The notes: a model not told the origin generated them from the sequence alone. A stretch of DNA of 64,000 bases from Alteribacillus iranensis (GCF_900113025.1 NZ_FONT01000001.1:1-64000), one strand, 5' to 3'. Positions 36,241-46,232 are shown, counted from the first letter of the stretch. Numbers and translations are program-made.

Positions 36241-36993
36241 ATGTTGGATTCGTATGAGAAAGAAGCATATGAAGAAGTGTTACTATGGATAAGAAAACTG
36301 AAAAAGCCATCTACCTTAACTCAGTCATTTACTAAAAACGTGCAAACGAAATTAAATCACTATATGCCGAAAAAGGTGCATCAAGCTATGGGGGCAGCAG
36401 TAAAGAATATGACTGAAAGTGTCATCAACGGTTCAGAGTATTTTCCTGATAAAAAGTACGAAAAAGCCCCATCTTTAAGAGAAGCTGACAAGCAATTAGA
36501 AGATCTCTTATCCGTTTTTAAAAAGGGGGCCGCTGCAGAAGGAGCGGGAACAGGAGCAGGAGGTATATTTCTAGGTGCCGTTGATTTCCCTCTTTTGCTT
36601 GCTTTTAAAATGCGATTTTTATTTTCTGGCGCTGCACTTTATGGGTTAGATGTCTCGGATTTTCGAGACAGACTGTATTTATTGCATATCTTTCAAGCGG
36701 CATTTTCAAGTTCCACTAAACGACGGGAAACGGCAGAACTACTAGAAAGCTGGGATGAGTATGTAAGTGATAAACCGAGGAAACTCTCCTTGGCGAAAGA
36801 AGTGGATTGGGTAGTCTTTCAACAAGAATATAGAGATCACATTGATTTAGTGAAAATGCTACAGTTGATGCCCGGGTTTGGGGCTGTAGTTGGGGCTGCG
36901 GCCAATTATCATTTGCTAGGCCAGCTTGGAGAGGCAGCGAAACAAGGGTATCGCTTAAAGTGGCTATCAGAAACATACGATCTTAACAGATGA
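36241..36993 (+). CDS. ecsC: EcsC family protein
   Basis: 250-residue EcsC-domain protein of unknown function that ends the ecs operon. Seen: MGAAVKNMTESVINGSEYF, GAAAEGAGTGAGGIFLGAVD with the glycine-rich membrane-associating stretch, DFPLLLAFKMRFLFSGA, and the C-terminal MPGFGAVVGAAANYHLLGQL. TTAGGAGGTCGA precedes the ATG at 36241; a longer open frame from 36118 inside ecsB is not used. Confidence 0.92.
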   Translation: MLDSYEKEAYEEVLLWIRKLKKPSTLTQSFTKNVQTKLNHYMPKKVHQAMGAAVKNMTESVINGSEYFPDKKYEKAPSLREADKQLEDLLSVFKKGAAAEGAGTGAGGIFLGAVDFPLLLAFKMRFLFSGAALYGLDVSDFRDRLYLLHIFQAAFSSSTKRRETAELLESWDEYVSDKPRKLSLAKEVDWVVFQQEYRDHIDLVKMLQLMPGFGAVVGAAANYHLLGQLGEAAKQGYRLKWLSETYDLNR

Positions 36994-37025
36994 ATAAGTC
37001 GGAAGCAAACTATCACACACCTCAA

Positions 37026-37069
37026 AAAGAAATGCCTTGTCCTTATTTCATAAGGTTAGGCATTTCTTC
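37026..37069. terminator. Bidirectional terminator between ecsC and yhaA
   Basis: AAAGAAATGCCT pairs with AGGCATTTCTT, and inner CCTTAT pairs with ATAAGG. Confidence 0.88.
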
Positions 37070-37099
37070 TTCGTATAGGGAATATTTCCTTGCATGTTC

Positions 37100-38263
37100 T
37101 CAGTAACTAAGCACTGTTTTCCCCATCACTTTGGCAGCAATGAGCATAGCCCTTTCATCGATATCGAACTTTGGATGATGATGAGGATAAGCAACTTTCC
37201 ATTTTGGATTCATTGCTCCTGTGAAGAAGAAAGCGCCGCGAACACGCTCAAGATATCGAGCAAAATCCTCCCCGCCCATAATAGGATCCATTTCTTCTGT
37301 GTGCTGGACACCAGGCACTTGTGGAGCTATCGATGAGATGAGCTGCGTTTCCTTTTGATGATTAACCACAGGCGGGTAGCCCCGTGAATAATGAAATTCG
37401 GCGTCTGCATTGGCACCTTGAACTGTTGTCATCGTGATCGTCTCTAATTCTTTCTCTATGAAGCTTCTTACATTCTCATCAAAAGCTCGGACGGTACCAA
37501 TGATTTTTGCGTGGTCCGCGATAACGTTAAAGGCGTTAGAAGCCTCGAACGTACCGATAGATACAACAGCCGGTTGAATAGGGTCGATCCTGCGGCTCAC
37601 AATTTGCTGGATGTTCATAACAAGCTGGGAACCAATCACGATGGCATCTTTTGTCAGGTGAGGTGTTCCACCATGCCCGCCTTTGCCTGTAATGTTTATG
37701 GCGAAGCGATCAGCAGCTGACATCATCGGTCCATACTTATACTGCACTGTTCCATACGGGACCGTAGCCCAGAGATGAGTGCCGAAAATAACGTCGATAT
37801 CATCTAAGCAGCCATCATTAATCATATCAATTGCACCACCTGGGGCGTACTCCTCGGCGTGTTGATGAATAAAAACAATCGTGCCATTTATCTGATTTTT
37901 TAAGCGGTTTAATGCCTTTGCCAGGACTAACAGCGTTGCAGTATGGCCGTCATGTCCGCAGGCGTGCATAATACCGTCATATGTTGAGGAAAAAGGCAGC
38001 CCGGTTTCCTCATGGATAGGAAGTGCATCGAAGTCAGCGCGCAGGGCAATAACAGGGCCCGGCTTTTCCCCTTTTAAACGAGCGGTTACACCGCGGCCAC
38101 CTACATTTGTTTTTACATCATGCCCTAATTGATGATGATACTCCGCTATGTATGCGGGAGTATGCTTTTCTTGAAATGAAAGTTCTGGATATTGGTGAAG
38201 GTACCGTCTGATTTCCACCATTTCTTCATACATCTCATCTAGTAAGTGAAATAATTTCTCCAT
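37100..38263 (-). CDS. yhaA: M20-family amidohydrolase YhaA
   Basis: Metal-dependent amidohydrolase of the N-acyl-amino-acid/hippurate hydrolase type; substrate unknown. 387 residues. Metal-site motifs: YLHQYPELSFQE, LRADFDALPIHEETGL, MHACGHDGHTA, FIHQHAEEYAPGGA, GGHGGTPH (dimerisation lid), and MGGEDFARYLE near the end. GAAGGAGGGGACT precedes the ATG. It lies downstream of ecsC on the opposite strand, as in B. subtilis. Confidence 0.92.
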   Translation of the reverse strand: MEKLFHLLDEMYEEMVEIRRYLHQYPELSFQEKHTPAYIAEYHHQLGHDVKTNVGGRGVTARLKGEKPGPVIALRADFDALPIHEETGLPFSSTYDGIMHACGHDGHTATLLVLAKALNRLKNQINGTIVFIHQHAEEYAPGGAIDMINDGCLDDIDVIFGTHLWATVPYGTVQYKYGPMMSAADRFAINITGKGGHGGTPHLTKDAIVIGSQLVMNIQQIVSRRIDPIQPAVVSIGTFEASNAFNVIADHAKIIGTVRAFDENVRSFIEKELETITMTTVQGANADAEFHYSRGYPPVVNHQKETQLISSIAPQVPGVQHTEEMDPIMGGEDFARYLERVRGAFFFTGAMNPKWKVAYPHHHPKFDIDERAMLIAAKVMGKTVLSY

Positions 38264-38378
38264 AGTCCCCTCCTTCTCTCCCGCTAACCCTATATTATCT
38301 ATCCGTCACATCTATCCGCTTAAAGCTCGGCAATAAACGTTGCTGCTTTTATTTTACCATAGGACGAGCAGAAAGGAT

Positions 38379-39095
38379 TTAAATACCGAAAGGAATAAAC
38401 CTTGCTAAATAACTTGAAATCATTTGGAAATAACCGGTGAATAGTAAAACCCCTAGTATAATCATTACCCAGCCACTTATTTTTTGAATAAGCGGGATCC
38501 ATTTATTAATCTTTCTTAGCTTATTAAGCGATTTTGAATAAATAAGGGCTACGATAAGAAAAGGGATGCCTAAGCCTAATGAATAGATGAGAAGCATAAA
38601 CATACCGGAATACATCGTTTCCGCTTGACTCGCAAGGGCTAATATTCCTCCGAGGACAAGCCCTATACAAGGCGACCAGCCAGCTGCAAAAAGTAAACCG
38701 AGCAGTACGGAGCTTGCAAAACTAGTAGATTGTTTGGGAGCATGGCTGACTTTCTTTTCGGTTAGTAAAGAACGAATAGAAATAATGCCTGCCATCTGAA
38801 GGCCGAATACTACAATGATAATACCGCCAACCTGCTCAATCAAAGTACTCCATCTTGCAAATTGTTGACCGATAAATGTAGAAGACGCACCAAGTAATAA
38901 GAAAATGATTGTGAAACCTATAATAAAACCAATACTTCTCGTGAGGATCATACTGCGATGTGCGTTTACTTGATTGTTTGATACGGTCGTCCCCGTTAAT
39001 TGCGCTAAATAAGCGGGGACTAAAGGGAAAATACATGGGGACAAAAAAGATATGACCCCAGCACCGAATGCCAGCCAAATACTTATATCTTCCAA
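38379..39095 (-). CDS. ccdA: Cytochrome c biogenesis protein CcdA (thiol-disulfide transmembrane transporter)
   Basis: Carries reducing equivalents across the membrane for cytochrome c maturation and, in Bacillus, for spore-cortex synthesis. 238 residues with six hydrophobic segments. Both redox-active cysteines are visible: SFLSPCIFPLVPAYLAQLTG in TM1 and AAGWSPCIGLVLGGILALAS in TM4. The start is TTG at 39095, since AAGGAGGGATCCTC stands 8 bases upstream. No resB/resC genes are adjacent. Confidence 0.92.
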   Translation of the reverse strand: MEDISIWLAFGAGVISFLSPCIFPLVPAYLAQLTGTTVSNNQVNAHRSMILTRSIGFIIGFTIIFLLLGASSTFIGQQFARWSTLIEQVGGIIIVVFGLQMAGIISIRSLLTEKKVSHAPKQSTSFASSVLLGLLFAAGWSPCIGLVLGGILALASQAETMYSGMFMLLIYSLGLGIPFLIVALIYSKSLNKLRKINKWIPLIQKISGWVMIILGVLLFTGYFQMISSYLARFIPFGI

Positions 39096-39326
39096 GAGGA
39101 TCCCTCCTTTTTTCTTTTATCAATATCCTGCCTGCAAAATCTACACTACATTATACAAAGAATATATGAAAAATCGGTGAATTTACGCTTGAGAAGCATG
39201 TCGATATTCGCATCTTTTTCTGAAGCGTATTAAACTATATATGTGGATTCATTCGTTTACTATAAAGTGTACTATATTCATTAAATAAAGGTTAGGAAAT
39301 TATATCATGTCGGTGTTTTCAAGATC

Positions 39327-39382
39327 CAGCTCATGGGCGGCGGCTCAAGGTCATCTCATGCAGCAGCGCTAGCTGTCCATTT
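39327..39382. repeat. Degenerate dispersed repeat, copy R5
   Basis: GGCTCAAGGTCATCTCA in this block lines up with GGCTCGAGGTCGCTTCA of copy R3, and CCAGCTCATGGGCG with its left border. The right half is missing. Otherwise the ccdA-39407 gap is AT-rich and holds nothing I can identify. Confidence 0.4.
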
Positions 39383-39406
39383 TATTAGCTGAAAAGGAAG
39401 GTTTGT

Positions 39407-39760
39407 ATGAAAAATAAAGGTGATACGCTGCTTCTCTTATTTATTTTTATTTTGAGCGTGATATTAATAACACGGATGACGACAATTTCTATGAATGACG
39501 AGGTTTTATCTGTCATCTTTTTAACGGTTGCCATCTATCTCCATAAAAAGAAAAAGCCTCTAAAATGGTTGTTTGCCGTCTTAGGTGTTATTTTCTTATC
39601 ACCTGCAGTTTTTTCAATGAATTGGACAAGTCTTCTTGTAACACTTTTTATTTTGTATGTGCTGAACAAACTTATTCAACGTCCGGCTGTTAAAGAAATT
39701 GATATTGATATGGATCTTCCTCCTATAGCCGGCAATGCGGAAGAGAATAATAAGCTCTGA
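39407..39760 (+). CDS. Hypothetical membrane protein (117 aa)
   Basis: Not recognised. Three hydrophobic segments at about residues 7-23, 32-46 and 54-86 (the last probably two short helices), then an acidic tail (EIDIDMDLPPIAGNAEE). AAAAGGAAGGTTTGT precedes the ATG. A single gene upstream of pbpF on the same strand, with 119 bases between. The codon usage looks like its neighbours. Confidence 0.65.
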   Translation: MKNKGDTLLLLFIFILSVILITRMTTISMNDEVLSVIFLTVAIYLHKKKKPLKWLFAVLGVIFLSPAVFSMNWTSLLVTLFILYVLNKLIQRPAVKEIDIDMDLPPIAGNAEENNKL

Positions 39761-39879
39761 ACATAATAAAAATATCAACTATACGAATACTACCAAAAAG
39801 TGTTATATTTTGTTTCGTTCCTATATAAGGCATAAAAACAGTCTTATAACTTGTTCGATGGGTGTAAGGAGATGTGACA

Positions 39880-42039
39880 ATGAGAAATAAATATATCAGA
39901 TGGGGGCTAGTATTCCTAGCTTTCTTTTTGGTTAGTACTGGGGTATACCTTTCATCTGTAGTCATCGGTGCCGCCGCTATCGATGAGAAAAAGCTTATCA
40001 TGAGTGAAACGACAGAGATATATGATACAAATGGCCAGAAGTTTGCTGACCTTTATATAGAAGATCGAGAAATGATAGACATTGAAGAAGTACCAGATCA
40101 TGTGAAACAAGCTTTTATAGCGATTGAAGATATCCGTTTCTATGACCACCAAGGTATTGACCCACGTGCCATTCTTCGAGCTTTGTATCGTGATATTGCG
40201 GCGGGGGCAAAGGTGGAAGGCGGAAGTACAATTACCCAGCAGTTAGCTAAAAATGCATTTTTAACCAGTGATAAGACGATCCTTAGAAAAACAAAAGAAG
40301 TATTAATCGCTATGGGACTAGAACGTAAATTCAGCAAGGATGAAATACTCGGTTTGTATCTCAATCAGATTTATTTTGGCCATGGTGCCTATGGAATCCA
40401 ATCTGCAGCCGAACTATACTTTGGAAAAGAAGTAAATGATTTAACCGTCGATGAAGCGGCTCTTTTAGCAGGAATTCCGAAAGCACCCTCTCATTATTCT
40501 CCTGTGGAAGATCCGGAACGCTCTGTAAGTAGAAGAAACACCGTTCTCGCTATTATGGAAAGACATGGATTTTTAACAGCAGAAGAAACGATTACCTACC
40601 AAGGGAAGACGGTACCTGATACGATTCGCCAACCTGAAGAGAACAAAGCCTATTTCACGTATATTGACATGGTATTAGAAGAAGCGGAAACAAAGTACAA
40701 CATCTCCTCTGAACAAATATACAAAGGCGGATATGAAATAACAGTCCCTGTAAACATAGAAATGCAAAAAGCTTCTTACGAATTATTTCAAGATAACACG
40801 TTATTTCCGGAAGGGTCCGAAGATACAGAGGCAGCATTCGTCATGATGAACCACAAAAACGGCGGAGTACTTGCGGTTCAAGGTGGGAGAGAATATGTAA
40901 GAAGAGGTCTGAACAGAGTTACAGTAAAACGTCAGCCAGGATCTGTGTTAAAGCCCTTAGCTGTCTATGCTCCTGCTCTAGAAACAGGTAAATATGATCC
41001 TTATTCACTTCTAAAGGATGAAAAGATGGATTTCGATGGGTATTCTCCTCGGAATTATAATGACCAGTACCAAGGTGAAATTACGATGTCGGAGGCAATC
41101 ACGGATTCGACAAATACGGCAGCAGTATGGTTGTATGATCAAATTGGGAGAGAGATAAGCGAGAAATGGATGGAGCGCGCAGGACTTCAAATAGAAGATA
41201 ATGGCCTGGCAGTGGCTCTTGGTGGCTTGTCAAATGGAGTCTCTCCTATAGAACTTTCTACTGCTTATACGGCTTTTTCCAACCAAGGAAAAAGAGTTAG
41301 TCCATATTTTATAGAGTCCATTACAAATCGTAATGGAGAAACGGTTGGAGAGGCAGAAAAGCAAACAACTGAAGTGATGAGCTCTCAGAACGCCTGGTAT
41401 ATGACCAGAATGTTAGAGAATGTAGTGAAAGAAGGAACGGGAACAAAAGGCAACACTCACTACCCACTAGCCGGTAAGACGGGGACTACTTCCTTCATAG
41501 ATGTAGAGGGGGCAACACGTGACGCTTGGTTTGTTGGATTTACCCCCCAATGGACGGGAGCCTTATGGATGGGCTACGACAAAACCACAGAAGATCGTTA
41601 CTTACAAGCGGGAAGTTCGTATCCCACACAGTTGTTTAAAGAGATATTAAATCAAACGCCTCAACCAGAAAATAGTCAGGTGGCATTTCAAAAACCCGAA
41701 AATGTAAAGGATCTTGAATCTCCTATCGAGATGTCTCCAGTTAATGATTTAACTGCATCTCTTAGTTTTAAAGGAGCTGGTTTATTAAATATTCAATTGA
41801 ACTGGACGCCGAGCAATGATAGTCGTGTGAAATACTACGTGTATGAAGTCGAAAATGGGAAAAGTAATAAAATAGGAGAAATAGAAGGAACAGGGCAATA
41901 TGTGATTGAAGGAGCGAATATTTTTAGCTTAAAAGACTACTTAATTGTCCCTTATAACCCGCAGACAAACAGAGAGGGAGAGCCTTCAAATGTCGCGGAT
42001 GTAAGTGTCGGTTCCTTATTCGGAGCCGGAAATTCTTGA
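39880..42039 (+). CDS. pbpF: Class A penicillin-binding protein PbpF (glycosyltransferase/transpeptidase)
   Basis: Bifunctional peptidoglycan synthase, membrane-anchored, 719 residues. N-terminal TM (about 5-30); GT51 domain with EDIRFYDHQGIDPRAI, GGSTITQQLAKN and KEVLIAMGLERKFSKDEIL; transpeptidase domain with the active Ser in QPGSVLKPL, STN, and KTG in LAGKTGTTSF. The C-terminal 90 residues (about 630-719) look like a fibronectin-III-type domain. ATG 39880 has TAAGGAG 7 bases upstream; the in-frame GTG 39874 is too close. The position before hemEHY matches B. subtilis pbpF, which has a role in spore germ-wall synthesis. Confidence 0.92.
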   Translation: MRNKYIRWGLVFLAFFLVSTGVYLSSVVIGAAAIDEKKLIMSETTEIYDTNGQKFADLYIEDREMIDIEEVPDHVKQAFIAIEDIRFYDHQGIDPRAILRALYRDIAAGAKVEGGSTITQQLAKNAFLTSDKTILRKTKEVLIAMGLERKFSKDEILGLYLNQIYFGHGAYGIQSAAELYFGKEVNDLTVDEAALLAGIPKAPSHYSPVEDPERSVSRRNTVLAIMERHGFLTAEETITYQGKTVPDTIRQPEENKAYFTYIDMVLEEAETKYNISSEQIYKGGYEITVPVNIEMQKASYELFQDNTLFPEGSEDTEAAFVMMNHKNGGVLAVQGGREYVRRGLNRVTVKRQPGSVLKPLAVYAPALETGKYDPYSLLKDEKMDFDGYSPRNYNDQYQGEITMSEAITDSTNTAAVWLYDQIGREISEKWMERAGLQIEDNGLAVALGGLSNGVSPIELSTAYTAFSNQGKRVSPYFIESITNRNGETVGEAEKQTTEVMSSQNAWYMTRMLENVVKEGTGTKGNTHYPLAGKTGTTSFIDVEGATRDAWFVGFTPQWTGALWMGYDKTTEDRYLQAGSSYPTQLFKEILNQTPQPENSQVAFQKPENVKDLESPIEMSPVNDLTASLSFKGAGLLNIQLNWTPSNDSRVKYYVYEVENGKSNKIGEIEGTGQYVIEGANIFSLKDYLIVPYNPQTNREGEPSNVADVSVGSLFGAGNS

Positions 42040-42410
42040 TCATAAACAGATGTTACGGGCTTATCATCTACACTTAGGAAGCTTTATCAAATTTATGAAC
42101 AATAGAGCGAAAGTATGTACAGATAAGCTGTGAAGGGGTATGGTGAATAGGGAATTAGTCTACAGCAATCGACAACGTAACAATCGTTAAAACATAGAAC
42201 TGCCATAACTTATCGGGAGTGGCGGCTTCTGAAAACACTTGTTTTTCCTGCACAAAAGGTGGTTTCATTTCCTCTATGTTGGAGTCTCGGTAGTTTGCAA
42301 AGTGGGAATGCTCTTACCTAATTAATAAAAGAAAAAACGCAGGTTATAGAATAATGGTTTGGACATGCACCATTAGTTTGAACCGTGTAATGTTAAAAGG
42401 AGTGCTTAAA
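42040..42410. other. pbpF-hemE intergenic region, no gene found
   Basis: Holds a CTGCCA/TGGCGG hairpin around 42200-42226 and a short GAAAACA/TGTTTTTC hairpin near 42229-42250 that may end pbpF transcription. No convincing promoter, riboswitch or PerR/Fur box for hemE could be identified, and the small open frames lack ribosome binding sites. Confidence 0.4.
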
Positions 42411-43451
42411 ATGGCCGGGAAAGTTTTTAATGACAATTTTTTAAGAGCAGCAAGAGGGGAGCAGGTAGAACATGTGCCAGTTTGGTATATGAGACAAGCT
42501 GGTCGTTCACAGCCCGAGTACCGAAAAATTAAAGAGACACATTCTTTATTTGAAATAACAAAGGATCCTGAGCTGTGTGCATATGTTACAAAGCTACCAG
42601 TAGACCAATATAACAACGATGCTGCTATATTATATAAAGACATTATGACTCCGCTTGCGGTAATAGGAATTGATGTAGAGATCAAAGCGGGAGTAGGACC
42701 GGTCATTAATAACCCAATTAAAGGGATAGCTGATGTGGAGAAACTGGGTGAAATTAACCCGGAAAACGATGTCTCATATGTTCTAGATACGATCAAGTTA
42801 CTGAGGGAGCAATTAACTGTACCTTTGATCAGCTTCTCTGGAGCTCCTTTCACTTTAGCTAGCTATATGATTGAAGGCGGTCCTTCAAAAAATTATCATA
42901 AGACAAAAGCATTTATGCACGCCCAACCGGAAGCTTGGTTTACATTAATGGATAAGCTTGGGGCAATGACGATCCAATATGTGAAGTCACAAATAAAGGC
43001 AGGAGCCCAAGCTATACAAATTTTCGATTCCTGGGTAGGTGCATTGAATGCACATGACTACCGGATATTTGTGAAACCTATCATGGAGCGAATTTGTAAT
43101 GAAATCCAAAAAGAAAATGTACCGCTCACTATGTTTGGAGTGGGGGCTGGTCACTTACTTGAAGAATGGAACGATCTCTCGCTGCAAGTTATCGGATTGG
43201 ATTGGCGTACGACTATAAGAGAAGCAAGAAATCGTGGTGTAGATAAAGCTCTGCAAGGAAATCTTGATCCTTCCCTGCTGCTTGCCCCGTGGGAAGTAAT
43301 TGAAGAGAACGTAAAGCCGATTTTAGACGAGGGAATGAAAGATAATGGGTATATCTTTAATTTAGGACATGGAGTGTTTCCAGACGTTAATCCGGAAACA
43401 CTAAAACGGCTAACGGCTTTCGTACATGACTATACTAAGAAAAATATATAG
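42411..43451 (+). CDS. hemE: Uroporphyrinogen decarboxylase
   Basis: Removes four carboxyls from uroporphyrinogen III to give coproporphyrinogen III. 346 residues. Signature [16 protein letters not shown] near the N-terminus with catalytic Arg residues, [54 protein letters not shown] and [17 protein letters not shown] 42411 follows AAAAGGAGTGCTTAAA; the longer frame from 42354 is rejected because it lacks homology and a binding site. First gene of hemEHY. Confidence 0.96.
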   Translation: MAGKVFNDNFLRAARGEQVEHVPVWYMRQAGRSQPEYRKIKETHSLFEITKDPELCAYVTKLPVDQYNNDAAILYKDIMTPLAVIGIDVEIKAGVGPVINNPIKGIADVEKLGEINPENDVSYVLDTIKLLREQLTVPLISFSGAPFTLASYMIEGGPSKNYHKTKAFMHAQPEAWFTLMDKLGAMTIQYVKSQIKAGAQAIQIFDSWVGALNAHDYRIFVKPIMERICNEIQKENVPLTMFGVGAGHLLEEWNDLSLQVIGLDWRTTIREARNRGVDKALQGNLDPSLLLAPWEVIEENVKPILDEGMKDNGYIFNLGHGVFPDVNPETLKRLTAFVHDYTKKNI

Positions 43452-43464
43452 GAGGTGAAGGGCA

Positions 43465-44394
43465 TTGAAGCAAAAAAAAGGCTTATTGGTTATGGCTTAT
43501 GGAACACCTCGGTCATTAGATGAGGTTGAACCATATTACACTCACATTCGCCGTGGGAGAAAACCTTCAGAAGAAGCCCTTCAAGATCTCATTTCAAGGT
43601 ATGAAGCAATTGGAGGTATTTCCCCTCTTGCTAAAATAACCGAACAGCAAGGGGAAAATTTGAAAAACAGATTGAATGAACGTGTAAGTGACGTGGAATT
43701 TGACTGGTATCTTGGGTTGAAACACATTGACCCATTTATCGAGGATGCGGTTCAAAATATGAAAAATGACGGGGTGGAAGAGGCCTATAGTATTGTATTG
43801 GCTCCCCACTACTCTACCTTCAGTATTAAGTCATATAATGGCAGAGTTCAGGACGCCGTAAACAAAATCAATGGACCAGAAATTCATTCCGTTGAAAGCT
43901 GGTATGACGAGCCTAAATTTATCGACTACTGGGTTGGTCAATTAAAAAAAGTAATGAATGATATTCCTGAAGATGAAAAAGCCTGTGTTATTTTCTCGGC
44001 ACATAGTTTGCCTGAAAAGATACTTCAGTATGGAGATCCCTATCCTGAACAATTGAAAGAAACAGCCCAATTGATCGCAGAAAAAGCAGGTATAAAAAAT
44101 TATGAAATTGGGTGGCAAAGTGAAGGAAATACGCCTGATCCATGGCTTGGCCCAGATGTACAGGATTTAACAAAAGATTTAGCACGTGAAGAAGGCTATA
44201 ATGCGTTTGTATATTGCCCTGTAGGGTTTACTGCAGACCACTTAGAAGTGCTGTATGACAACGATGTCGAGTGTAAAGAAGCCTGTGAAGAAGTGGGTGC
44301 CTCTTATTACCGCCCTGAGATGCCCAATGCAAAAACTGAATTTATCGACGCTCTTGCCGATGTTATTATAAAGAAAATGAATGAAAAGAGTTAG
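43465..44394 (+). CDS. hemH: Coproporphyrin III ferrochelatase
   Basis: Inserts Fe(II) into coproporphyrin III in the Gram-positive coproporphyrin-dependent heme pathway (HemH/CpfC). 309 residues. Seen: [33 protein letters not shown], the metal-site His in [26 protein letters not shown], and [15 protein letters not shown] with the conserved Glu. The start is TTG at 43465 with AGGAGGTGAAGGGCA directly upstream; ATG 43492 lies inside the conserved N-terminus. Confidence 0.95.
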   Translation: MKQKKGLLVMAYGTPRSLDEVEPYYTHIRRGRKPSEEALQDLISRYEAIGGISPLAKITEQQGENLKNRLNERVSDVEFDWYLGLKHIDPFIEDAVQNMKNDGVEEAYSIVLAPHYSTFSIKSYNGRVQDAVNKINGPEIHSVESWYDEPKFIDYWVGQLKKVMNDIPEDEKACVIFSAHSLPEKILQYGDPYPEQLKETAQLIAEKAGIKNYEIGWQSEGNTPDPWLGPDVQDLTKDLAREEGYNAFVYCPVGFTADHLEVLYDNDVECKEACEEVGASYYRPEMPNAKTEFIDALADVIIKKMNEKS

Positions 44395-44414
44395 GATGTA
44401 AGCGAGGAATCAAT

Positions 44415-45809
44415 ATGAGAGTAGCTATTATAGGTGGAGGAATTACAGGACTTTCAGCCGCCTATTATTTACAAAAAGAAATACTTGCTAACCAGCTTGA
44501 TGTAGAGTATCAGTTATTTGAAGGAAGTCCTCATTTAGGCGGCAAGATACAAACTCATTACTATAAAGATTTTGTTATTGAAAAAGGGCCAGACTCTTTC
44601 CTTGCACGGAAGACAAGTGCTTATAAATTAGTGAAGGAAGTTGGTTTAGAAGAGGAACTCGTAACAAATCGAACAGGACAAGCTTATGTCTTGAGTAAAG
44701 AAGAACTTCATCCTATACCCATGGGAGCCGTAATGGGAATTCCAACCAAATTAGGTCCTTTTTTGACAACGAATTTATTTTCACCGGCTGCTAAAGTGAG
44801 GGCGAGTGCTGATTTAATTCTTCCTAAAAGTAAAGCAGATGGGGACCAGTCCCTTGGACGCTTTTTCAGAAGAAGATTGGGAAGTGAAGTTGTTGATAAC
44901 TTAATTGATCCGTTACTATCAGGAATATACGCAGGTGATATTGATCGATTAAGTCTTCAATCCACTTTCCCTCAATTTCAAGAGGTGGAAAAATCCCATC
45001 GAAGTTTAATTCTTGGGATGAAAGGAACAAGGCCTCCGACGGCACAGGGAAAGCAAACAGGAGGATTTTTAACACTGCGTCGTGGCTTGCAATCACTGGT
45101 GGATGCTATTGAAAATCATTTGGACGAAGATGCCGTTCAAAAGGATTGTACTTTGCAGAAAATAACTCGAAAAAGCGACCAATATGAACTCGAGTTTCAA
45201 GATGGATCCAAACGTTATTTTGATAAGATCATTATAACGACACCTCCTCACATCACTGCATCTCTACTTGGGGATGAGGAGATTCAAGACCACTTACGTT
45301 CCATTCCCTCCACATCTGTCGCGACTGTAGCTATGGCTTTTGACGAGAGCCAGCTCACTATGGATTTTGACGGAACCGGTTTTGTCGTTTCTAAAAAGGG
45401 TGACTATACGATCACCGCTTGTACGTGGACGCATCGAAAGTGGGAACACTCCACACCTGAGGGGAAAGCTCTCCTTCGCTGTTATGTGGGTAAGCCTGGC
45501 GGGGAGGAAATCGTCAATAAACCGGATGAGTATATTGTAGACGTCGTACTGAAAGACTTAAATAGAGTCATGTCTGTACACGGTCAGCCGGAGCATTTCA
45601 AAGTAACTCGCTGGCATCAAGCCATGCCTCAGTACGAAATTCACCACAAAAAGCACTTAGAAAGCTTACGTGAGAGATTAGAAAACGTCTTTCCGGGAGT
45701 GATATTATCTGGGGCAGCCTTTGAAGGTGTAGGTTTGCCTGATTGTATTACGCAAGGTGAAGAAGCGGCACATAAATCCTTGACAACAATAAAGAATTTG
45801 CAAACGTAA
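44415..45809 (+). CDS. hemY: Coproporphyrinogen III oxidase (HemY/CgoX)
   Basis: FAD-dependent, oxygen-using oxidase that converts coproporphyrinogen III to coproporphyrin III. 464 residues. N-terminal Rossmann motif VAIIGGGITGLSAAYYL, then EGSPHLGGKIQTHY, EKGPDSFLARK, LIDPLLSGIYAGDIDRLS, and the C-terminal GAAFEGVGLPDCITQGEEAA. AAGCGAGGAATCAAT precedes the ATG, 20 bases after hemH. Completes the operon; the last enzyme (HemQ/ChdC) is not in the window. Confidence 0.95.
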   Translation: MRVAIIGGGITGLSAAYYLQKEILANQLDVEYQLFEGSPHLGGKIQTHYYKDFVIEKGPDSFLARKTSAYKLVKEVGLEEELVTNRTGQAYVLSKEELHPIPMGAVMGIPTKLGPFLTTNLFSPAAKVRASADLILPKSKADGDQSLGRFFRRRLGSEVVDNLIDPLLSGIYAGDIDRLSLQSTFPQFQEVEKSHRSLILGMKGTRPPTAQGKQTGGFLTLRRGLQSLVDAIENHLDEDAVQKDCTLQKITRKSDQYELEFQDGSKRYFDKIIITTPPHITASLLGDEEIQDHLRSIPSTSVATVAMAFDESQLTMDFDGTGFVVSKKGDYTITACTWTHRKWEHSTPEGKALLRCYVGKPGGEEIVNKPDEYIVDVVLKDLNRVMSVHGQPEHFKVTRWHQAMPQYEIHHKKHLESLRERLENVFPGVILSGAAFEGVGLPDCITQGEEAAHKSLTTIKNLQT

Positions 45810-45813
45810 ATGG

Positions 45814-45846
45814 AACGGAGCATGGTTCAACCACGCTCCGTTTTTT
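45814..45846. terminator. Terminator of hemEHY (also faces the Q-rich gene)
   Basis: AACGGAGC pairs with GCTCCGTT around ATGGTTCAACCAC, followed by TTTT. Confidence 0.9.
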
Positions 45847-45852
45847 ATTCGT

Positions 45853-46101
45853 TTATCCTTGCTGCTGTATTTGCTGTAACTGTTGTTGAGCTTGCTGCAG
45901 TTCTTGTTGGGCCTGTTGAAGTTGTTGTTGGTTTTGGGAAGCGCCTTGCTGCTGCATTTGCTGCAGTCCTTGCTGAGCCTGTTGGAGCTGTTGCTGAGCC
46001 TGCTGCAGCTTTTGAGGATCATTAGCCGCATTCTGCATATTTTGCTGAGCTTGTTGAATTGCTTGTTGTGCCTGCATAACCTGTTGGTTTTGATTAGGCA
46101 T
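45853..46101 (-). CDS. Small glutamine/alanine-rich repeat protein (82 aa)
   Basis: Starts MPNQNQQVMQAQQAIQQAQQ and consists of heptad-like repeats of the form QLQQAQQ, interrupted by NDPQK and GASQN. About half the residues are Gln. No signal peptide or membrane helix. It should form a coiled coil. ATG 46101 has GGAGGGGTTTTT upstream; the longer frame to 46164 lacks a site. At the DNA level this gives clustered CTG/TTG repeats. The function is unknown; similar small Q-rich proteins occur in halophilic Bacillaceae (from memory). Between hemY and obg, where B. subtilis has other genes. Confidence 0.7.
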   Translation of the reverse strand: MPNQNQQVMQAQQAIQQAQQNMQNAANDPQKLQQAQQQLQQAQQGLQQMQQQGASQNQQQLQQAQQELQQAQQQLQQIQQQG

Positions 46102-46232
46102 AAAAACCCCTCCATGGTAAGAAGAAATTAGTGTAACGGTATATATCTTTTCCGGAAAAGACAAGACTATTCATAACGTATTTTCTAATTTTCTAGAAGC
46201 CAGACCAAAATTAGTAAGAATTTCTTGCTTTG

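Noticed and set aside
42354-42410. N-terminal extension of hemE
   Set aside because: The ribosome binding site AAAAGGAG is just before ATG 42411, and the extension has no similarity to uroporphyrinogen decarboxylases.
42040-42410. Riboswitch, Fur or PerR site before hemE
   Set aside because: GTTATAGAATAATGG only half matches a PerR box, and no riboswitch core could be recognised.
45705-46164. Other long frames on both strands over the Q-rich gene
   Set aside because: Repetitive codons keep all frames open; only the MPNQNQQ frame has a ribosome binding site.
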